In this document: positions 56,458-64,000 of the stretch, piece by piece
Layout: each line of letters begins with the position of its first letter
How positions within the stretch are numbered: position 1 is the stretch's first letter
Origin: Volutella citrinella
Taxonomy: Eukaryota; Ascomycota; Sordariomycetes; Hypocreales; Nectriaceae
Direction: 5' to 3'
Length of the DNA stretch: 64,000 nucleotides
Assembly: GCA_034401135.1 (NCBI GenBank)
Contig: JAWZSP010000006.1
Location: forward strand, 1,488,001-1,552,000
Notes under the pieces: model-generated
What the model was told of the DNA's origin: nothing
Databases searched by the model: none
What the model saw: the letters and a program-made list of their open reading frames with translations, nothing else
Program-made: the position numbers and the translations under genes

Positions 56458-58329
56458 CTAGGCAGGCAAATTCATCTCAGAAACGCAAAACGGAAATGTT
56501 GTTCCCTGGACAAAAGTTTGTTGGCCACTGATCACATTGAACTGCCTCAAAGGCTGCTTCACCACCACTTCCTTCCTCTTGATCATTTCAGGCGAGTCCT
56601 TGGAGAGCGCAGTGTAGTAAACCTCGAGAGCATAGCCACCCTCTGCCCTTTGTAGTTGTTTCAGCGTCCACGGGGCCAGTCTGTCCCTGCGTGACTCAAA
56701 CCAAAGACCCGATCGGCGTTTCAACCGAATGTGAAGCTGAGTGTCCTGCGTTCCGGATCCCATCGGTACTGTCTGAACGTTCCGGCTCTGGTTGGACTTT
56801 GCATCTAAGAGTCGTCCTATTGAGGTGTATATCGGGAGCATTGGGAAGACGGGATCAGAATCAGGCGTCTTGTCATTGAACTCGATGGCGTCAAACCATG
56901 GAAGCCCAAAATCAGAGGACAGAAGAAGGCAAAACGAACGAGAGCCGGCATAGAACATGGTGTAATAAAACATAGTGCCGCTCGATGTACCGCTAATCTG
57001 GGCCAACGGCCAACCACTCTTGCTGTTGGACAAATTTGTGCAGCAGAGCACGAGTGAAATCGGCGGGGGTGGCCCAGAACCCACGTCCATGCCACCAGAG
57101 TTCTTGACGTAGAAGGATTCTGTCTTGTAGGAGAAATCGTTGGTGTCACGAAATGCCAGACCGAGCCTTTTGTAGAGAGTAGATTCGTTATCCATCTTCT
57201 GCAAGACCAGGAAGATATGTTTTTCACGCTCACCAACACCGCTTGTGCTAGAGTGGATGTATGCGCAGTACAAGCTGTTCTCCTTTTCAAACCGAGACCG
57301 AGGGGTAAGACGGGGTAAGTTGAGGAGCATTCCCCGCGATGTCATTACTGGGGGTGTCAATGCTGGCGCTTTCGAATTCCTGACCAAGCCCAGCCATGAT
57401 GGCCGGTTGGTAAACTTGGATGAAGGCATCTCCGTAGCATATGCACTGTGGGCGGGCGACAACGGAGAGTCCGCCGCCGTTCTGATGCGGAATTCCTCAG
57501 CATCGGCCGCGAACCCTGGGGCTTCCACATCGCTGACGGCGGAGAAAGAGCTTGGCGAGAGATCGATCTCCTTGCCCCAGGCGAGAATTGTGTAGTCGTC
57601 GTGGAGCTTGATGTATTCTTCTTGTAGTCTGAGGAACGCACGGCTGCCCTCTCCGTACGCGAGTGGCATGTTGACGTCTAGAATCCCCAGAAGGCAGTAT
57701 GCCATGTCCTCGATTCGCGCCGTCTTCCTGTGGCTGGCCCAGCTCAAACGCAAGGCGGTGGGATGGGCATTCGGCACGAATGGGGCAGCCAGCGTCGCTT
57801 TCTCGATGCCAGTTGCTTCTGAAACCAGACCAGATAGTTTTGCCTTGCTACCCAGACCGACCCAGTTCTTGTCGTAAAACTCCAGCGTAGTTGATGCTAG
57901 GAGCTCTTGGAGTGTCCACCCTCGGGCGAACCACCTCGACTTTTTGAATGTTGCTTTCGTCTCTTCGCTTATTTCCCCATCAGGAGTAGTTGAAGGGCCT
58001 TCGACGTCGACCAAGTAGGCGTAGCAGAGATGGGCGTTCTGGTACCACGTGTACATGGAGTTGATGGCTTCTGAGAGCTCCGCACTGTTGGACTTGTCAA
58101 TGCAGCAGGTATCAATCCAAACCCACTCGTGGCCGCCCTCGCTGGCTACATTGCAGAATGCTTGCAACTTCGACGCGCCTGCCTTCTGCTTCCATCCCGA
58201 CGCGTCAGGCCGAGCATGAATATCCTGGAACAGGACTTCATCGTGGCCCCAAGTGTGGGATAGGATAGCGTACTCAGGAGGGTTGATGAACTCTTCAAAG
58301 AGGAAGGTTTGCGTGTTGAGGAGACGCAT
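56458..58329 (-). CDS. HET-domain protein (heterokaryon incompatibility type)
   Basis: A single-exon gene of 623 aa. The HET domain occupies about residues 20-160: YAILSHTWGHDEV, then EWVWIDTCCIDKSNSAELSE with the downstream AINSMYTWYQNAHLCYAYL, and RGWTLQELLA. The C-terminal ~400 residues have no NACHT, WD40 or ankyrin repeats that I can see; LSWASHRKTARIEDMAYCLL and LGILDVNMPLAYGEG belong to the usual extension after HET. Proteins of this class can trigger cell death when unlike strains fuse; most relatives have unknown roles. Convergent with the Copia-derived gene. A small cytosolic effector-only form is likely. Confidence 0.92.
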   Translation of the reverse strand: MRLLNTQTFLFEEFINPPEYAILSHTWGHDEVLFQDIHARPDASGWKQKAGASKLQAFCNVASEGGHEWVWIDTCCIDKSNSAELSEAINSMYTWYQNAHLCYAYLVDVEGPSTTPDGEISEETKATFKKSRWFARGWTLQELLASTTLEFYDKNWVGLGSKAKLSGLVSEATGIEKATLAAPFVPNAHPTALRLSWASHRKTARIEDMAYCLLGILDVNMPLAYGEGSRAFLRLQEEYIKLHDDYTILAWGKEIDLSPSSFSAVSDVEAPGFAADAEEFRIRTAADSPLSPAHSAYATEMPSSKFTNRPSWLGLVRNSKAPALTPPVMTSRGMLLNLPRLTPRSRFEKENSLYCAYIHSSTSGVGEREKHIFLVLQKMDNESTLYKRLGLAFRDTNDFSYKTESFYVKNSGGMDVGSGPPPPISLVLCCTNLSNSKSGWPLAQISGTSSGTMFYYTMFYAGSRSFCLLLSSDFGLPWFDAIEFNDKTPDSDPVFPMLPIYTSIGRLLDAKSNQSRNVQTVPMGSGTQDTQLHIRLKRRSGLWFESRRDRLAPWTLKQLQRAEGGYALEVYYTALSKDSPEMIKRKEVVVKQPLRQFNVISGQQTFVQGTTFPFCVSEMNLPA

Positions 58330-58736
58330 CTGTACGGTGAAGCTCTCCCGTCCTGGCGGCTGCGAATGTTATGGTGTGGTGTCAGATGTTCATCTGGCAT
58401 CCAGGGATTGTCGGTGGTATGAAACAATGAAACACCATCACGTGATCCTGCACTGCCACTCCAAGGCACGGGCATTCAGCTCTCGGACGTTTTCAATGAT
58501 AACTACTAGAAGTTGATTGACCATTTACAAGTTCAAAGACTTCTCAATTGTAAACGAAGTGGTGGGCTGTGAGCGAGAGATAATGGGTTGAAATCCATCT
58601 TGACTCATTGTTGAGTCATCAGTCATGCGATCTGCGCTAATCAAGCTGGGGTGCTGGATGCTCAATGGTTCCCAGCTCAAACTTGCCATCTTCAACACAC
58701 ATATCGACTTGCTTCCACCTCGACTCGAGAATTACT
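58330..58736. promoter_or_regulatory. Short divergent intergenic region
   Basis: About 400 nt between the start codons of the HET gene and the racemase-like gene, so probably a shared promoter. No motif stands out. Confidence 0.4.
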
Positions 58737-59516
58737 ATGAAAACCCTCTTACTGCTCGGTGGCATGACGCCCGATGTCACAGCGCTGTATTACAACACCA
58801 TCAACCGCGTCGTCCGCACTCACCGCGGAGGCCGTCACACTGCGCCTCTATACATGTACAGCGCGGACCTGGAGGCAATGATACAGCATGCTGCCTCTGG
58901 GAAATGGGCCGAATTCGCTAGTGTGTACACCGACCCGATTCTGGCCCTCACGGGAGCGCAAGATGCGGATGCTGCTGATGGAGTGGAGCGTCGAGGGCCT
59001 CGAGTCGACGGAGCGGTTTTGTGTGCCATCCTTGCGCACAAGGTCGCTGGCCAGCTATCCGAAGCCCTCGAATCTTCTGGCGTTCCGTTCCTCCACATTG
59101 CCGATATTCTGTCCGAGTACCTCAAGAGGGAACATCCTCACGTCACTCGGCTCGGTCTAATCGCGCCCAAAATCACAATGGTGGACGAGGACGAGGGCTT
59201 CTTTGTGCGTCGCTTACAGAGCCCGCGAAATGGGTATACTGTTCTCGTCCCTGAGGGCGAAGGGGCCATCAACGAGGTCAACAGGGGTGTCATCGAGGAA
59301 CTCGCCAAAGGACAGGCGTTCGTGACTGATGCTACCAAGGCCATGTTCATTGAACAGGCTCGAGCCTTGGTAGCACGAGGTGCACAGGCTATTCTCCTCG
59401 GAAGTACGGATTTGGGCTTTGTGATTAAACAGGAAGATCTGGGCGGAGATGTTCTCGTCGTGGAACCTGCGGCGGTGCACGCGGAACAAGTCGCCCGCTG
59501 GGCGCTGAAAACATGA
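58737..59516 (+). CDS. Asp/Glu racemase-family protein lacking one catalytic cysteine
   Basis: A single exon of 259 aa from an ATG in MKTLLLLGGMTPDVTALYYN. The aspartate racemase layout is clear: the N-terminal GGM motif, RGGRHTAPLYMYSADLEAM, the first catalytic cysteine C96 in AVLCAILAHK, VPFLHIADIL, RLGLIAPKITMVDEDEGFF and EGEGAINEVNRGVIEELAKG. The second catalytic site, usually GCTE, reads GSTD (S223). With one cysteine gone, normal two-base racemisation is unlikely; it may be a lyase, hydrolase or one-sided isomerase. Upstream in-frame codons (from 58665) exist but the ATG at 58737 begins the domain. Divergent from the HET gene. Confidence 0.88.
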   Translation: MKTLLLLGGMTPDVTALYYNTINRVVRTHRGGRHTAPLYMYSADLEAMIQHAASGKWAEFASVYTDPILALTGAQDADAADGVERRGPRVDGAVLCAILAHKVAGQLSEALESSGVPFLHIADILSEYLKREHPHVTRLGLIAPKITMVDEDEGFFVRRLQSPRNGYTVLVPEGEGAINEVNRGVIEELAKGQAFVTDATKAMFIEQARALVARGAQAILLGSTDLGFVIKQEDLGGDVLVVEPAAVHAEQVARWALKT

Positions 59517-61077
59517 AAGCCATCTGTTCTGGTTCCTTTGCAATCCATCTGAAAAGTGCAGGAGAAGATGTCAATAAGTTGCATAGGCTGGATAATAGTG
59601 CAGACTTGGCTTTGTTCCGAGTCTGGAGAAATCAAATATCTGGTTGGCGACTCGATTGATTCTGATAGAATGTGACATCGTCCTTTAATTCAGTATCATT
59701 TTGAAGAGGTTGGCTCACCAAGCTATTTTCCTGGAGTCCTCTGACTGGCTGATTCCGCCATCATCTCCGTCGTGACGTATCAGCTGTGACAATTGCACAG
59801 ACCTGAATGTTCCTTGAAGTCTGCCCACTTGTGGATGTTCAAACGAAGTGGCCGAGAATTTCTGTTCAATGCTGAACTGCAGCTTCCTTCATGCCGCTTT
59901 AGGGTCAAGGACTTGACTGATACCAAGTACTAAGTACTGTGAGCTGGAGGTGGCAGAGCAGCCTCAACTTGCTGGGTTAATTTTAGACGCATGGCTTGTC
60001 GATCCAATCGTCTACGCTTTGAATGTCACGCAGGGTCCATCCCAGTCACGACAGGAATGTGCTGATTGGGTGCATGTCCCCTACCCCCTGGTTCCCTTTT
60101 GTATCTCCCTTTCGCACGTTTCGTGGACCATGACGAAATGCGCATCAAAATAGTTGGCAAAACGAGAGCATCCTACTTACAGCCTAGACTGCATAGCGAA
60201 TAACCAATCCCGGCTCCCGCAATGGCTATACGCGGGAGACGCGGCATTTGGAAGCCTCGGTCGTGGCGAGCGTCGTTCCGGCGAATCCGAGAGATGGTCC
60301 GTTTTCGCATCGCGGGCCGATGCGGACTCCGTAAAGAAGCCACAGCCGGGCCAGTGCGTCAGCGGACACGACGCTTATCGGGTCAGATTTCCCGTCGAGG
60401 GGCAAGCCGGAATGCCATGCATAGCCATCTCCACCAGCGGCCTATCTTTTTCTGGGGAGCCGAGGTTGAAATGCCAGACAAATGACGTGTGGCGAGCAAA
60501 AGTGGCCGCTGGGCGTAGCAGCAGGCTGTGAGAATGTGTCGCAGCGCATTTTGGGGCTACTGAGTCTCTGGCGCCTCACAGAACATACGTTAGCTGCCAA
60601 CTGTGGGCCCAGGGGGTCACCAGGTAATCTCAGCCCCGTCGTGCAATCTGCTTGCCTGATTTCCATGTGTGCGTTGCGAGCTTCAATTGCTTGGGACGGA
60701 GGCGCAACTGATGGCCCAGCACAGTGACACGACCCTGGGCGAGTGCTGAGCCTCAGTGCCTCGCACGCTCGAGGAATGTGACCTCACTGCGATCTCACAG
60801 TGTCCTCAATGAGCCTGTTTCGGCCGCATTACCCCTGTAAATTTGCATGTGTTAGTGGGCCCCCTGGTCCACAGCTCGCTACGCTTGGGGCAGGAAGCTA
60901 CCCATGCTGCCTGAGCTCTGGCAAGGTTCAGCTAAGACTGAACGAGGAGCTCCCAGAATAACTTCCCGTTGCCCTCTCTTCTCCTGCCCTTTCCTCCCCC
61001 ACTGTCATTCGTTTCCAGATTTCTTCACATCTTCGCCATCCCGCCCCTTCCCCTCTGCCCAGGTCTGCGACACCATC
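59517..61077. other. Intergenic stretch upstream of the acyl-CoA synthetase
   Basis: About 1.6 kb with no supported gene. CT-rich sequence at 60966-61060 is probably the transcript leader of the next gene. Confidence 0.45.
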
Positions 61078-63349
61078 ATGGCGTTCAAGTCGGGCATTAT
61101 GCCCATCTACCCCGTCCACAAGCCTCCCTACTCCATCGAGGCTCCCGGATACGACCCAGTGCCAGGCGAAACGATCCCCCGACGCCACCCGAGCGCTAAG
61201 GATGGCCTCATCACGCGACCTTCCGATGACGTCTACACGGTCTTCGACATTGTGCGCCGCAGTGCTCGCGTCTACGGTGACAAAACGGCCGTCGCCTCGC
61301 GGAAGCTGATCAAGCTGCACAAGGAAACCAAGACGATCCAGAAGAACGTCAATGGTAAGATTGAGACTGTTCAGAAAGACTGGCAGTTCTTCGAGCTGTC
61401 CGGATTCGCCTACACCACCTACAAGGAGTACGAGACCTTGGTTCTCCAAGTCGGCTCTGGCCTGCGCAAGCTTGGCCTGACGCCGGAGAGCAAGGTCCAT
61501 ATTTTTGCCACGACCAGGTAAAAATCAATCTCCCCTTGCCTGATTGCGCCAACGGGGCGCATGTGTATCAATTTAGCTGACATTCTGCACCTGGTTCAGT
61601 ATCCCGTGGATTGCCACGTCGCACGGCTGTGCCTCCCAGTCCATTCCCATCGTCAGCGCCTACGACACCCTAGGGCCGAGTGGCCTCGAACACTCCCTCG
61701 TCGAGACGCAGTCTGATGCGATTCTCACCGATTCTCACCTCCTCAAGACGGCTGCCGGGCCTCTGAAGAATTCCAATGTCAAGACCATTATTGTCAACGA
61801 CCAAACCATTCTGACCAAGGGTGGCGAGGTCGAGGACTTTAGAGCTGCCCATCCCGAATTCCGAGTTGTTACTTTCGAGGAGCTCCGCAAGCTGGGCGAG
61901 GAGAACATGACAGAACCCGTGCCACCAAACCCAGCCGACTTGTACTGCATCATGTACACCTCGGGGACGACGGGTCCTCCCAAGGGTGTCTGCATCAACC
62001 ACGAGTCACTTGTAGCTGGAGGTAAGACGTGCCAGAATTCAAAGACAGGAGCAACTCCTAACCGCATTTTCAGTTACTGGACTTCACTCGTGTGTCATCG
62101 AAAATGTTGGCCACATTGATCGCATCATGGCCTACCTGCCCCTCGCCCACATCCTAGAGCTCACTATCGAGAATCTGGCATTGTTCGTTGGCGGCACCCT
62201 CGGGTTCGCCAACACCAGAACGCTTTCCGACCTGTCTGTACGGAATTGCGCTGGTGATATGCGAGAGTTTGGACCTACGCTGCTTATTGGTGTTCCACAA
62301 GTCTGGGAGTCAATCAAGAAGGGCGTCATCTCCAAGGTCCAGGCATCTGGCCCAGTCGTCAGAGCGCTATTCTGGGGAGCTTTCTATTTCAAAAACTTCA
62401 TGGTCAAGAACAAGCTGCCCTTTGCGGGCATCTTTGACAATATTGTGTTCAAAAAGGTCCGGGAGCAGGCCGGTGGCAATGTTCGGTTCACCGTCAACGG
62501 CGCTAGCAGCATTGCGGACAACACAAAGAACTTTATGTCTCTCATCATGGCCCCGATGATTGAGGGATATGGCCTTACGGAAACCACTGCAAATGGTATT
62601 CTTGGATCTCCCATGTCATACACACTCGAATATCAAGGTGTGGTGGGCTCCGCTATCGAGATGAAGCTGGTCTCCGTCCCGGAGCTGGGCTATTTCACCG
62701 ACTCGCGGCTTCCCCAGGGTGAGATCTACATCAAGGGGAAAACCGTGATGCAGGGCTACTACAAGAACCCAGAGGAGACGAAAAAGGTCATGACACCCGA
62801 CGGCTGGTTCAAGACTGGAGATGTTGGCGAGATTAGCGAGCAAGGCCACTTTCGCGTCATCGACAGGGTCAAGAACTTGATCAAGCTGCAAGGAGGAGAG
62901 TATATTGCTCTTGACAAGCTCGAGTCTGTCTACCGCGGCGCTAAGACGGTCGGTAATGTCATGATCTATGCGGCCCCCGAGTTGACGCGGCCCATTGCCG
63001 TCATCATGCCCAACGAGAAGGCATTCGCCGAGTTGGCCGAGAAGTTGGATCTTGATGAGCATGATATGCATTCTCACCCCAAGGTCCGGCAAGCTGTGCT
63101 CCAGGACCTACAGGCTACGGCCAAGGAGGCTGGCTTAAGCAGCTTGGAGACCGTGACTGGTGTCGTGATTTCTGAAAAGGAGTGGACCCCAGACACTGTA
63201 AGTTCTTCTCGACATATCCCATGTACTGATGTTGAAATCAAGCTAACTGGATCGACCAGGGCCTCGTTACTGCAACACAAAAAATCAACCGAAGAGCCAT
63301 TCGCGATGCCTATAAGAAGCAGCTTGATGTATTTAGCAAGCAGGCGTAA
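61078..63349 (+). CDS. Long-chain fatty-acid--CoA ligase (Faa1-type)
   Basis: Exons 61078-61517, 61600-62021, 62074-63197 and 63260-63349 give 691 aa, the size of yeast Faa1/Faa4. The ATP/AMP-binding P-loop is MYTSGTTGPPKGV. Further adenylate-forming motifs are YLPLAHILE, the MIEGYGLTET motif with the adenine pocket, WFKTGDVGE, and the fatty-acyl signature VIDRVKNLIKLQGGEYIALD. A pyrophosphate-release and hinge lysine lies in the C-terminal LVTATQKINRRAIRDAY. It activates long-chain fatty acids to acyl-CoA for beta-oxidation and lipid synthesis, usually at the ER or lipid droplets. No PTS1 is seen (ends DVFSKQA), so a peroxisomal form is unlikely. The first ~50 residues (MAFKSGIMPIYPVHK) are typical of fungal forms. 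Confidence 0.95.
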
Positions 63350-64000
63350 GATACCAAGGAAAGGCAGAATTTTGCAATTTAGGAGACAGGACGCTTCATA
63401 CGAGACGATGCTATGAGTGCGGCGGATTGGTGGAAGTGCTTTTCAGGCGATTCGGCTTCTTGTGTACAGTATTTCGGCATCGAGTTTCGTCAATGAATCA
63501 CTTCACCGGGGAAGGAATACTGGTCGCAACGTAGCATGGCATGATGCTTTCACTCATGGGGCTGAAGTGAAGGTGCCTTTACACCAACTTGGAGCTTGGC
63601 AAAACGACGATTAGCCATGGAAATCCCTGCTCACATCCCTGCGCACATCCTTGGCTCAACCTCCACCATCGAATTAGGGTGGCTCCTATCTTACTAGCTT
63701 CGAAAGATGAAGGGAGCCGTCAGCAGAGTCAGCCCAGGTTTCAGCTCGGCCTGTTCAATGCGTCACTGCTCAGTGCAACATGGCCAGGGATGCCACGGCT
63801 TGCGGCCGAGAGAGTGCTGGGATCCGCACCAATCAAACATGCTAGCATCGTGCGGAGAGATGTACTCGATCACAGGTTTGGTTCTTGGTTCGAGTTTGCG
63901 GGGGCAATGGAATGGCCCGCGTGCTGCTGTGGCGAACCATTTGCAGCCTCACTTTTGGGCCGTTAGGCAACACACATGCACTGCACCCCTAGCTCGAGAC
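63350..64000. other. 3' flank, no gene seen
   Basis: The stretch to the window end includes the 3' UTR of the acyl-CoA synthetase. Nothing else is recognised. Confidence 0.45.

Noticed and set aside
59950..60531. Short open frames upstream of the acyl-CoA synthetase
   Set aside because: No domain, no splice logic and no conserved-looking core.

Overview
The window is nuclear DNA of a filamentous ascomycete, most likely a Sordariomycete. The genes have short introns (about 48-180 nt) with GTRNGT donors and CTRAY branch sites. The gene set (a Pth11-type receptor with a CFEM domain, Zn2Cys6 regulators, a HET-domain protein, an RfeG-like protein) is typical of that group. I cannot name the species. 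Coding sequences were rebuilt by joining frames at consensus splice sites. All exon joins given keep phase, except where stated.

Layout. 1-10 kb: an RfeG-like factor with a very long CT-rich leader, then two conserved genes of unknown function. 10.3-14.1 kb: gene-poor. 14.1-20 kb: an Nmd5/Sxm1-type importin in nine exons, convergent with a secreted choloylglycine-hydrolase-like Ntn amidase. 21.9-27.3 kb: two related single-pass membrane proteins, one carrying a nonsense codon and a frameshift, on either side of a coiled-coil protein.

27.7-41.4 kb is the most interesting part. It looks like a carbohydrate or polyol catabolic cluster: a DhaK-DhaL kinase, a Zn2Cys6 activator, an RpiB-family isomerase, a class II aldolase, a short-chain dehydrogenase and an MFS transporter. 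They form three divergent pairs. Each of the three shared promoters holds CCG-N3-CGG palindromes, several extended to CCCCG-N3-CGGGG, which suits a Zn2Cys6 regulator. Each enzyme class fits a pathway in which a polyol is oxidised to a ketose, phosphorylated, and then isomerised and/or cleaved. The four-carbon (erythritol/threitol/erythrulose) pathways are the nearest known parallel. The substrate is not determined.

41.5-46.8 kb is gene-poor, with a decayed gene and a small coiled-coil ORF. 46.8-48.3 kb is a CFEM-Pth11 receptor. 49.6-54.2 kb is a sulfur-amino-acid group: a Zn2Cys6 regulator divergent from cysteine dioxygenase, which is convergent with a catalytic-core-only cystathionine beta-synthase. 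55.1-58.3 kb pairs a single gene derived from a Copia-type Pol barrel domain with a HET-domain gene. The window ends with an Asp/Glu-racemase-family protein that lacks one catalytic cysteine and with a long-chain acyl-CoA synthetase.
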